This document shows positions 1 through 6,747 of a DNA stretch of 8,417 bases, piece by piece. Each line of letters starts with the position of its first letter. Positions within the stretch are counted from its first letter, which is position 1. The notes under the pieces were generated by a model. That model saw only the letters and a list, made by a program, of their open reading frames with translations. It was not told the origin of the DNA and made no database searches. Location: positions 1 through 8,417 of the forward strand of contig JAFTHD010000216.1 of NCBI GenBank assembly GCA_017457585.1, written 5' to 3'. The stretch is from Bacillota bacterium. GTDB taxonomy: Bacteria > Bacillota_A > Clostridia > Peptostreptococcales > Anaerovoracaceae. Both the position numbers and the translations under genes were made by a program.

Positions 1-477
1 ATAATAAGCTTTCAGCGCACTTCTTATGCGAGAGAACTCCCCTTCAGGATCCGAAAAAACTTCTCCGTTTGTCGCCGTCGCCAGGAACCGTTCAGGAATA
101 CGCAGCCACTCCATATTGCTCCGCGGAACGTCGGTACAGTTGGTATACCTTGCGTAGAATCTGTCGATGGGTATAACGCCTACCCTGCCTTCTGCCTCCG
201 CCGTTTCGTGCCTTGTATATCCCTGATAGGTACCGGGAAGCGACGCATAGGCTGCCTGAAGCTGCTGGCCTATGGCCCTGGCCGTATCTCTCGTTACCCA
301 CACGCAAAATCCAGGCCCGAAGTCGTGATCCTGTGAAATTTGATCATCGTATCCGAAACACTCGGATCCTTCGCCTGCAAGTCCAAAGGCCATCTTGTCC
401 GCATAGCCCGGAAACTGTCTGCAAAGCTCGCCTGCGTATTCGTTGTAATAGGCTCTCGCCAGTTCCATTCCGTTCAT
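1..477 (-). CDS. DUF4037-like putative nucleotidyltransferase-fold protein (C-terminus cut by window edge)
   Basis: An open frame begins at the ATG at 477-475 and runs without a stop for 159 codons to the first base of the window, so only the N-terminal part is seen. The start overlaps the TGA of the upstream TPR gene in an ATGA arrangement, and an AGAGG Shine-Dalgarno (485-489) lies 7 nt before it, inside the TPR coding sequence. The protein begins MNGMELARAYYNEYAGEL. It contains GEGSE (residues 35-39), FGYDDQIS (41-48) and QDHDFGPGFCVW (49-60), which I recognise as the conserved block of the DUF4037 family of Firmicutes. G37-S38, 11 residues, then D50-H51-D52 fits the nucleotidyltransferase pattern G-S...D-x-D, in which the acidic residues bind metal. 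Catalysis is inferred from the motif only; no substrate is known to me. The family name is from memory and could be a neighbouring DUF. Tight coupling to the TPR gene suggests the two proteins work together. Confidence 0.8.
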   Translation of the reverse strand, partial: MNGMELARAYYNEYAGELCRQFPGYADKMAFGLAGEGSECFGYDDQISQDHDFGPGFCVWVTRDTARAIGQQLQAAYASLPGTYQGYTRHETAEAEGRVGVIPIDRFYARYTNCTDVPRSNMEWLRIPERFLATATNGEVFSDPEGEFSRIRSALKAYY

Positions 478-1268
478 ATCTGATCCTCTACCGTTTTAAG
501 GTTCCTTGCCATCATCTCATAAAAGGCATTCCTGCCGTAATCCCGTTCGATGAGTCCCATAGCCTTCCTGAAATACTGTGCAGCCTCCTGTGGCTTATTC
601 CAGTAATAATAGAGATTTCCCATCGCTGCTGTCGCCGCCGCATAGTGAGGATCCCGATCCCCCGATTCCAGTTCGTAAATGTTCAGGGACGCTCCCAGGG
701 TTTCCTTCGCCTCTTGGAACTTACCGAGCCTTGTCTGCACCTCTCCAAGGTTTATCAGGCTGGTCGCCATCTCCACCCTGAATTCCGGCATGGTGACGAT
801 GATTTCCAGGGACTTCAGCGCTGCTTTCTCAGCCTCTTCAAAGTTCTCCATTTCACGGTAGAGGGCGCTGATATTATTGCAGAGGGCTGCCATCCTATAA
901 TCGTTTTCGAAGCCGCGATAAACGAGTATCGACTCTGCCGTTCGGAACATCTGCAGGGCTGTGTCGTATTCATTGGCAACCATCATGACGTTTGCGCCAT
1001 TCTGGAGTGCTACCGCAAAGTTCTCGGAGGTCTCCTCCCCCATGTTCTTCAGAAGCTGCAGAACATTCTGGGACAACCGGATCGCCTCATCCACATTGCC
1101 CGACGCTCTGTAAAATCCAGCCAGCTCATTGCTCACTGCAACGATGGCTGCCGGATCGTTCTCCGTACGTGCATCGGTCAGACTCTTTATCATAAAGTTT
1201 TCCAGAGCCTTATTATCGTGCTGTGCAAAGTGCTGATCGAGTTTCTGATAAAAATCGTTTATATTCAT
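474..1268 (-). CDS. Tetratricopeptide repeat (TPR) protein
   Basis: A 264-residue, probably cytosolic protein with no signal peptide or membrane segment. It consists almost wholly of paired amphipathic helices. About five TPR units can be placed at residues 43-76, 84-117, 126-159, 167-200 and 209-242, with typical TPR positions such as NNISALYREMENFEEAEKAA and LINLGEVQTRLGKFQEAKET. TPR arrays are protein- or peptide-binding scaffolds; no catalytic motif is visible. I chose the ATG at 1268 because an AGAGG site sits 9 nt upstream (1278-1282). An in-frame ATG at 1325 would add 19 basic residues, but it has no ribosome binding site and lies at about the predicted transcription start. The stop overlaps the start of the downstream DUF4037-like gene (ATGA), so the two are translationally coupled and the TPR protein probably binds or regulates that partner. 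The pair has its own promoter and is separated from the redox operon by a terminator. Confidence 0.88.
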   Translation of the reverse strand: MNINDFYQKLDQHFAQHDNKALENFMIKSLTDARTENDPAAIVAVSNELAGFYRASGNVDEAIRLSQNVLQLLKNMGEETSENFAVALQNGANVMMVANEYDTALQMFRTAESILVYRGFENDYRMAALCNNISALYREMENFEEAEKAALKSLEIIVTMPEFRVEMATSLINLGEVQTRLGKFQEAKETLGASLNIYELESGDRDPHYAAATAAMGNLYYYWNKPQEAAQYFRKAMGLIERDYGRNAFYEMMARNLKTVEDQI

Positions 1269-1277
1269 ACGTCTTAT

Positions 1278-1282
1278 CCTCT
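1278..1282 (-). promoter_or_regulatory. Ribosome binding site fixing the TPR gene start
   Basis: AGAGG on the minus strand, 9 nt before the ATG at 1268. It decides between this start and a longer in-frame ATG at 1325, which lacks any purine-rich site. Confidence 0.7.
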
Positions 1283-1303
1283 GTTTAAGATGAAATTTGT
1301 AAT

Positions 1304-1317
1304 CGGTCAAATGACCG
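1304..1317. promoter_or_regulatory. 14-bp palindrome, candidate operator in the TPR gene leader
   Basis: CGGTCA-AA-TGACCG is a perfect 6+2+6 inverted repeat. It lies about 12-25 nt after the predicted transcription start of the TPR/DUF4037 unit and 36 nt before the ATG. That is a usual place for a roadblock-type repressor operator. It is too short and lacks a T-run, so it is not a terminator. The regulator is unknown. Confidence 0.4.
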
Positions 1318-1335
1318 TGTGACAACTTTAGAAAG

Positions 1336-1365
1336 ATTATAACACGTTTTCCTTCTCAATACCAA
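1336..1365 (-). promoter_or_regulatory. Sigma-A-type promoter of the TPR/DUF4037-like unit
   Basis: On the minus strand, TTGGTA (1365-1360) is followed by an 18-nt spacer and a perfect TATAAT (1341-1336). The -10 is preceded by TG-T, an extended -10. The predicted transcription start is near 1329, giving a leader of about 60 nt. It lies between the upstream operon's terminator and the TPR start, which supports independent transcription. The extended -10 would compensate for the imperfect -35. Confidence 0.7.
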
Positions 1366-1368
1366 ATG

Positions 1369-1386
1369 TACGCAATAAATACGCAA
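1369..1386. repeat. Phased direct repeat upstream of the TPR gene -35, candidate activator site
   Basis: On the minus strand the heptamer TTGCGTA occurs twice (1386-1380 and 1375-1369), separated by TTTA, a repeat period of 11 bp or one helical turn. The second copy ends 3 nt before the -35 at 1365. Tandem 7-mers at about 11-bp spacing next to a -35 are typical of sites bound by response-regulator dimers of the OmpR/PhoB type. The functional role is inferred; the repeat itself is seen directly. Confidence 0.4.
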
Positions 1387-1410
1387 AAAATCGGCGGTAT
1401 ATTCACAAGT

Positions 1411-1462
1411 CGGCAAAAGGAAAAGGAGCATACGCACAAATGATCGTGCGTCATGCTCCTTT
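1411..1462 (-). terminator. Intrinsic terminator of the Stn-like operon
   Basis: Fifteen bases after the stop codon of the large fusion gene, AAAGGAGCAT plus GACGCAC can pair with GTGCGT plus ATGCTCCTTT. This gives 10 + 6 base pairs interrupted by one bulged base, around an 8-nt loop (1438-1445). On the minus strand the stem is followed by a T-rich run (TCCTTTTCCTTTT including the stem end). The other strand has no comparable T-run, so the terminator acts on leftward transcription. It separates the redox operon from the TPR unit. Confidence 0.85.
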
Positions 1463-1476
1463 ATGCGCAAGTAGTT

Positions 1477-4400
1477 TTACAGCGTCGGGCTTACTGCCTT
1501 CGGGAGTCTCTCAGAAATGGTGTTCATCAGCGAGTCTGTACACGCTATCGGGTCTGCGAACTTGCTGTCCCCTACTGCGACCAGCTTTGCACCATCTGCC
1601 GGCGTAAGAACTCCGCCTAAGATCTCTCCCAACTCAGCCTTTCTGTAGGCCTCCACTTCGTAGTTCATCTCATCTGAAATATCCTCCGTACTCTCCCAGC
1701 CGTGGTCTATCTCGAAGATGTGCGCGATCTCGGAAGCCACCTGCCAGTTGGACAGTTCGATTCCTTCATCGATGGCTGCCTGAACAAGCTGAAGTCTTCT
1801 CTCGGTATTTGTGAAAGTACCGTCTACGGAAGCGAAGCCCGTTCCAGGAATGACGATGTCCGCCTTGGCAGCCAGCTCAGTCATGTGCGTATCGCATACT
1901 GCCAGGAACTCGAGGGCGTCCGTGTTGATATCCGCTTCCTCTCCGAATACGAGAAGGGCTTTCACTCCCTCAAGCTGCTCTGCTCCATCTGTGATACCCA
2001 GGTCTATAAGCCCCTGAGAGTTGTTCTTTGCCTTTAGCTGGAGGATTCCGTCGCGCGGACTTCCGATGTGACCGCTGATGAGCGCCAAATCTGCCAGCAG
2101 CGTAGCCGCATCAACCGAGATCAGGTTCTGGTTGAACACGATCATGGCCTTTCTCGCGTTGAGATAAATACCGGCCAGTTCCTTTGCATCTTCACTAACA
2201 GGAATCCCCTTGAGGCTCTCTTTCAGCTGATCGATTCCCTCGATACTGCAGTCCGGATGAGCTGCAATGGCCTCTGAAATCAGGCCTTTGACGAAATCAA
2301 GGCTGTTGTCCGTATAGTATTCCTTCTCAACGAAGTTCATGCTCTGCGGAATGCTTTCCGGGTTCACAAGGAATGCCCTGGCACCGTTATTTGTCGCATC
2401 TCTCATCTTGTTTGCGATAACAGGGTTCAGAGGTCTGTTAAATCCTACCACGAGAATCACGTCCGTTGAGAGCAGTTCATCGATGGTATTTGGCGACCCA
2501 TCGTGACCGAGCACAGGAAGGATACCGCTCTTTCTGTTGTTCAGCGAGAAGAGCTTTGCGCCCATGGCCTCGGCCATCACCTTTATGGCGTAGGCCTCTT
2601 CGTTGGTGTATCTATCGGAAATGGCAACGCCGATGGCGTCCTTGCCGTATCTCGTGCCCACTGCCTGACACTTCTTTGCAATCTTTACGAGGGCGTCGTG
2701 ATAGTCCGTCTCTACGAATGCGCCGTTCTTCTTTTCCAAAGGCTCTTCCAGCTTGTCCTCCAGCACGGAACAATCGAATCCGAACTTGCCCTTACCGCAG
2801 GAAATGCCCGCATTGACAGGCGCATTCATGTTGGCGTTGGCCTTCACCAACGTATCGCCGATGGTCTTCAATGTAAGTCCGCAACCCACGGAGCAGTAAG
2901 CGCAGGTTGTATCCGTATCCAGGGACTTGACAGGTGTCTCCTTCACCATGGTGGTCTTAACCTTGAGGGCGCCCGTAGGACATACTGCAACGCACTGTCC
3001 GCAGGACAGACAGCCTGACTCTGAGAGCGGTTTCATCATGTTCGGCATTACGACGTGATCGAAGCCTCTGTTCACACGACCCAGCGCTCCAACGCCCATT
3101 ACCTCGTCGCATACTCTGACGCAGAGTCCGCAGAGGATACACTTGTCAGGGTTTCTCTCTATGAACGGATGCTCATCGTCGAAGTCGGGGTGATTCTTCT
3201 CTCCCTTGAACCTGTCAGGATCCACATCGTAGTGATTTGCGAAGTCTATCAGCTTGCACTCGTAGTAAAGCTGGCATCCGCACTCGAGGCAGCGCATGGC
3301 TTCCTCTTCCGCCTGCTCCGGCGTAAAGCCATCAGGAATCACCTCTGAGAAGTTGTCTTTCCTGTCCTCAGGTGAAAGCTGCGGAATCACCGGTCTGCAC
3401 TCCCGTTCTCTGTCTTCAAAAGTTCTCTCCGTGATATCGTCACGTTCTACCAGGTACGGTTTCTCGTATTTGATGGGCTGTCCGTTCAGATAGCTGTCGA
3501 TTACATCGGAAGCCTTCTTCGCGTCTGCTATGGCTTCGACTGCAATGGAAATCTTATCGTTGCCGCAGTCGCCGCCTGCAAAGACGCCCGGTATGCTCGT
3601 CATGAAGGTTTCAGGGTCGTATGCGATGCCGTTCTTTCTCGTCTTATCCACGTTAAAGAAGGAGGAATCTACCGCCTGGCCGATTGCAAGGATTACCGTA
3701 TCCACCTCTAAGGTCTCCGTCTTTCCTTCAACAGGAACCGGTCTTCTTCTGCCGGACTCATCAGGCTCTCCAAGCTCCATCACCTGAAGGATCACTTCCT
3801 TCACGTGACCGTTTTCATCCTTTACGATTTCAAGAGGGTTTGTCAGGTTCTTGAAGATCACGCCTTCTTCCTCTGCCTCTTCAATCTCGATAAGGTCTGC
3901 AGGCATTTCGTCCTTCGTTCGCCTGTAGACGTTGTAGACTTCCTTTGCACCGAGTCTTACGGCGGTTCTGCAGGCGTCCATAGCCGTGTTGCCGCCGCCT
4001 ACGATGGCAACCCTGTTACCCAGGTTGATCTCTTCGTTTCTGACAACCTTTCTGAGAAAATCGATTCCGCCTATTACGCCGTCTGCGTCCTCGCCTTTGC
4101 AGCCGACGCCGGTTGAAACCCATGCTCCGATACCCAGGAGCACCGCGTCGTAGCTTCTCTGAAGTTCCTCAAAGGATATGTCAGTTCCGATTCTGAAGTT
4201 TGTTCTGATATCAACGCCTGTAGCTTCGATGGCTGCAATTTCAAGGTCCAGCACTTCCTTTGGAAGTCTGTACTCAGGAATTCCGTATCGGAGCATTCCG
4301 CCAGCCTTCGGCATGGCCTCGTAAATCGTTACGTCGTGGCCTTTTTGTCTAAGGAAGTATGCAGCGGAAAGTCCCAGAGGGCCGCCGCCTGCTATGGCCA

Positions 4401-4986
4401 CGTGCTTGCCCGTGCTCTCCTCACATTCCGGTACGAACACGTTGTCTGATCCCAGATCCTGATCTGCTGCAAATCGCTTGAGCATCTGAATTGAAATCGG
4501 CTCATCGATCAGGCCTCTTCTGCATTCCGTCTCACAAGGGTGAGGACATACTCTTCCCAGAGATGCTGGAAGCGGAATCTTGTCTTTCACCAGCTTGTTT
4601 GCCTCTTCGTACTCTCCGTTTGCAATCAGTCCTACGTATCCCTGACAGTCGGTTCCTGCAGGGCAGGCCTTTACGCAAGGGGGTCTGCAGTCACCCGAGT
4701 GGTTGGAAAGGAGCAGCTCCAGGTTCGTCTTTCTGGACTCGATTACCCTTTCCGTGTTGGTCTTTACCACCATTCCCGGTGAAATAACCGTCGCGCAGGC
4801 TTTGCAAAGCTTGTTGTTGCCTTCGACTTCAGTCATGCACAGTCCGCATGACCCGTATATTCTCGTTCTCTCGTCGTAGCAGAGGGTCGGGATGAAGATG
4901 CCGTTTTCTCTCGCTACTTCGAGAATCGTCTGGCCGGGATGCCCGGTCAGTTCTTTTCCGTTTATGTTAATTCGTAATGTTTCCAT
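1477..4986 (-). CDS. stnA: StnA-like fusion: ferredoxin + GltD/NfnB NAD(P)H-FAD module + [4Fe-4S] domains + degenerate molybdopterin-oxidoreductase domain
   Basis: This 1169-residue protein is probably the NADP(H)-side subunit of a soluble electron-bifurcating complex. Domains in order: [2Fe-2S] ferredoxin (C36, C47, C50, C64); GltD/NfnB-type Fe-S region (Cys between 100 and 114, and C147, C151, C155); FAD fold (GGGPLGL, 200-206); NAD(P)H fold (GGGNTAMD, 330-337, with YRR at 354-356 suited to the NADPH phosphate); FAD-closing GVFAGGDC (467-474); a Cys cluster (C566, C569, C571, C577); two [4Fe-4S] ferredoxin motifs (C616/619/622/626 and C659/662/665/669); and a molybdopterin-oxidoreductase-type Fe-S motif (C695, C698, C702, C730) followed by a NuoG/FdhA-like domain ending near TFTNTERR (1057-1064). 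The region where formate dehydrogenases carry Sec or Cys reads SLNNRKSG (814-821), and the C-terminal dinucleotide-binding domain is missing, so this domain is probably not a formate dehydrogenase. AGGAG overlapping the stop codon of the preceding gene lies 9 nt before the ATG. The symbol is assigned by architecture; automatic annotation may call it NuoG or FdhA. Confidence 0.85.
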   Translation of the reverse strand: METLRININGKELTGHPGQTILEVARENGIFIPTLCYDERTRIYGSCGLCMTEVEGNNKLCKACATVISPGMVVKTNTERVIESRKTNLELLLSNHSGDCRPPCVKACPAGTDCQGYVGLIANGEYEEANKLVKDKIPLPASLGRVCPHPCETECRRGLIDEPISIQMLKRFAADQDLGSDNVFVPECEESTGKHVAIAGGGPLGLSAAYFLRQKGHDVTIYEAMPKAGGMLRYGIPEYRLPKEVLDLEIAAIEATGVDIRTNFRIGTDISFEELQRSYDAVLLGIGAWVSTGVGCKGEDADGVIGGIDFLRKVVRNEEINLGNRVAIVGGGNTAMDACRTAVRLGAKEVYNVYRRTKDEMPADLIEIEEAEEEGVIFKNLTNPLEIVKDENGHVKEVILQVMELGEPDESGRRRPVPVEGKTETLEVDTVILAIGQAVDSSFFNVDKTRKNGIAYDPETFMTSIPGVFAGGDCGNDKISIAVEAIADAKKASDVIDSYLNGQPIKYEKPYLVERDDITERTFEDRERECRPVIPQLSPEDRKDNFSEVIPDGFTPEQAEEEAMRCLECGCQLYYECKLIDFANHYDVDPDRFKGEKNHPDFDDEHPFIERNPDKCILCGLCVRVCDEVMGVGALGRVNRGFDHVVMPNMMKPLSESGCLSCGQCVAVCPTGALKVKTTMVKETPVKSLDTDTTCAYCSVGCGLTLKTIGDTLVKANANMNAPVNAGISCGKGKFGFDCSVLEDKLEEPLEKKNGAFVETDYHDALVKIAKKCQAVGTRYGKDAIGVAISDRYTNEEAYAIKVMAEAMGAKLFSLNNRKSGILPVLGHDGSPNTIDELLSTDVILVVGFNRPLNPVIANKMRDATNNGARAFLVNPESIPQSMNFVEKEYYTDNSLDFVKGLISEAIAAHPDCSIEGIDQLKESLKGIPVSEDAKELAGIYLNARKAMIVFNQNLISVDAATLLADLALISGHIGSPRDGILQLKAKNNSQGLIDLGITDGAEQLEGVKALLVFGEEADINTDALEFLAVCDTHMTELAAKADIVIPGTGFASVDGTFTNTERRLQLVQAAIDEGIELSNWQVASEIAHIFEIDHGWESTEDISDEMNYEVEAYRKAELGEILGGVLTPADGAKLVAVGDSKFADPIACTDSLMNTISERLPKAVSPTL

Positions 4987-4998
4987 GGCACCTCTCTC

Positions 4999-6747
4999 CT
5001 ACTTCTTGATGATCGCATTCTTCGGGCAGGACTCGATGCACTTGCCGCACTTAATGCATTTATCGTGATCAATAACGTGAAGTTCTTTAACGTTGCCTGT
5101 AATGGCGTCCACAGGGCAGTTTCTCTTGCACTTGGTGCATCCGATACAGTCCTCTGTGATGTTAAAGGTGATGAGTGCCTTGCAGGAACCTGCGGTACAC
5201 TTCTTATGGAAGATGTGATCCTCGTACTCGTTTCTGAAGTACTGGAGCGTGGTGAGAATCGGGTTCGGTGCAGTCTGACCGAGACCGCAAAGTGAACCGT
5301 CCTTGATCTTGTTAGCCAGTTCTTCCAGCAGTTCTATGTCGCCTTCCTTCCCTTTGCCCTCCGTAATCCGCTCCAGGATTTCGAGCATTCTCTTCGTGCC
5401 GATTCTGCAGTAGTTGCACTTACCGCAGGACTCGTCTCTCGTAAAGTTGAGGAAGTACCTGGCCATGTCCACCATGCAGGTGTCCTCATCCATGACGATC
5501 ATTCCGCCCGATCCTACGATTGCACCGGTCTTGTTGATATCTTCATAGGTTACAGGTGTATCAATGAGCTCTGCAGGAATACATCCGCCGGATGGTCCAC
5601 CCATCTGAACGGCTTTAAATTCCCTGTTCTTCTTGATACCTCCGCCGATTCCGAAGATAACGTCCTTGAGCGTCAGCCCCATCGGCACCTCTACGAGGCC
5701 GCCCTTTTCGATCTTGCCTGCGAGGGCGAAGACCTTGGTACCTTTGCTCTTCTGTGTACCAAAATCTCCGAAGGCTTTGCCTCCGTTGTAGATGATCCAT
5801 GGAACGTTGGCGAGAGTCTCAACGTTGTTGATGTCGGTAGGCTTCTGCCAGTATCCTCTCTCAGCAGGGAAAGGCGGCTTCAGTCTCGGCATTCCTCTCT
5901 CTCCTTCAAGAGACGCGATGAGCGCCGTTTCCTCGCCGCATACGAAAGCGCCTGCGCCGGCTTTGATCCTCAGGTCGAAGCTAAATCCGCTTCCTAAGAT
6001 GTTGTCTCCGAGGAATCCTCTTTCTCTCGCCTGAGCCATTGCGATTTCAAGCCTCTTGATGGCCAGTGGATACTCTGCACGGCAGTAGATAACGCCCTCT
6101 GCTGCTCCCATAGCATATCCGCCGATGATCATTCCTTCTATGAGGGAATGAGGGTCGCCTTCAAGAACGGATCTGTCCATGAATGCTCCCGGATCTCCTT
6201 CGTCCGCGTTGCACACCAGGTACTTGGTAACCCCCGGGCTTCTGTAGGCAGCATTCCACTTGAACCACGTCGGGAATCCGGCGCCGCCTCTTCCCCTCAG
6301 GCCTGATACCTTGATCTCTCTGATAACATCATCCGGGCTCATGGTCTTGAGCACTTTGTCTATAGCCTTGTATCCGTCTGCTGCTATGTATTCGTCTATG
6401 TTTTCAGGATCGATAACGCCGCAGTTTCTGAGAACGATTCTCTGCTGCTTTGAAATGAATTCCTTATCGTCGTCGGTAATGGCCTGCTCTGCTACTACCT
6501 GCCCGTTTGTAAGGTGGCTTTCAACAATCTGCTCCACCTTGTCAGGCTGAACTTTCACGTATCTTGTAATTGCACCGTCGTCTCCGTATACGTCTACGAT
6601 CGGCTCCAGATAACAAGTTCCTACGCACCCTGTAACGCCAACCTTTACATCGAGATTCTTCTCAGCTATGAGCTCTTCAAATCTCGCAGCCGTCTTTTTT
6701 GCTCCGGTGGCAACGCCGCAGCTTCCCTGTCCAACTACAACTTTCAT
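4999..6747 (-). CDS. stnB: NuoF/HydB-like NADH-binding flavin and Fe-S subunit (StnB-like)
   Basis: This 582-residue cytosolic subunit should bind NAD(H) and FMN and, by homology with HydB/HndC, hold the flavin where electrons are bifurcated. An N-terminal thioredoxin-like [2Fe-2S] domain has C10, C41 and C45. The NuoF core has the glycine-rich GLRGRGGAGF (149-158), CNADEGDPGAF (179-189) and FVCGEETALI (268-277) motifs of the NADH/FMN site. A [4Fe-4S] cluster is ligated by C441, C444, C447 (SCGKCNYC) and C487. A C-terminal two-cluster ferredoxin (C534/537/540/544 and C564/567/570/574) is typical of HydB-type soluble enzymes and absent from classical complex I NuoF. An extra C517/C522 pair precedes it. 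The start overlaps the stop of the preceding gene (ATGA), with AGGAGG 7 nt upstream (6755-6760). The next gene starts 12 nt after its TAG stop. The NuoF/HydB assignment is firm; the Stn name follows from the third gene. Confidence 0.93.
   Translation of the reverse strand: MKVVVGQGSCGVATGAKKTAARFEELIAEKNLDVKVGVTGCVGTCYLEPIVDVYGDDGAITRYVKVQPDKVEQIVESHLTNGQVVAEQAITDDDKEFISKQQRIVLRNCGVIDPENIDEYIAADGYKAIDKVLKTMSPDDVIREIKVSGLRGRGGAGFPTWFKWNAAYRSPGVTKYLVCNADEGDPGAFMDRSVLEGDPHSLIEGMIIGGYAMGAAEGVIYCRAEYPLAIKRLEIAMAQARERGFLGDNILGSGFSFDLRIKAGAGAFVCGEETALIASLEGERGMPRLKPPFPAERGYWQKPTDINNVETLANVPWIIYNGGKAFGDFGTQKSKGTKVFALAGKIEKGGLVEVPMGLTLKDVIFGIGGGIKKNREFKAVQMGGPSGGCIPAELIDTPVTYEDINKTGAIVGSGGMIVMDEDTCMVDMARYFLNFTRDESCGKCNYCRIGTKRMLEILERITEGKGKEGDIELLEELANKIKDGSLCGLGQTAPNPILTTLQYFRNEYEDHIFHKKCTAGSCKALITFNITEDCIGCTKCKRNCPVDAITGNVKELHVIDHDKCIKCGKCIESCPKNAIIKK

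Noticed and set aside
1304..1317. The CGGTCA/TGACCG palindrome as a terminator.
   Set aside because: The stem is only 6 bp with a 2-nt loop and no T-run follows on either strand. An operator is more likely.
213..1322. A 369-codon open frame on the plus strand.
   Set aside because: It lies opposite the TPR and DUF4037-like genes, whose proteins have clear family features and good ribosome binding sites. Its product is rich in Arg, Cys, His and Leu without recognisable motifs, as expected of an antisense shadow.
1269..1325. A longer TPR protein starting at the in-frame ATG at 1325.
   Set aside because: No Shine-Dalgarno precedes it, it sits at about the predicted transcription start, and the extra 19 residues do not look like TPR. 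The ATG at 1268 has AGAGG 9 nt upstream.
1285..1470. A 61-codon minus-strand frame between the redox operon and the TPR gene.
   Set aside because: It spans the terminator hairpin and the TPR promoter and has no ribosome binding site, so it is not a gene.
2503..3018. Plus-strand frames of up to about 170 codons opposite the large fusion gene.
   Set aside because: They are fully antisense to conserved Fe-S domains, have no convincing start signals and match no family I recognise.
1477..4986. Labelling the fusion protein as a NAD-dependent formate dehydrogenase alpha subunit.
   Set aside because: No Sec or Cys is present at the active-site region, the C-terminal cofactor-binding domain is missing, and a GltD/NfnB module is inserted. 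No formate dehydrogenase maturation gene is nearby.
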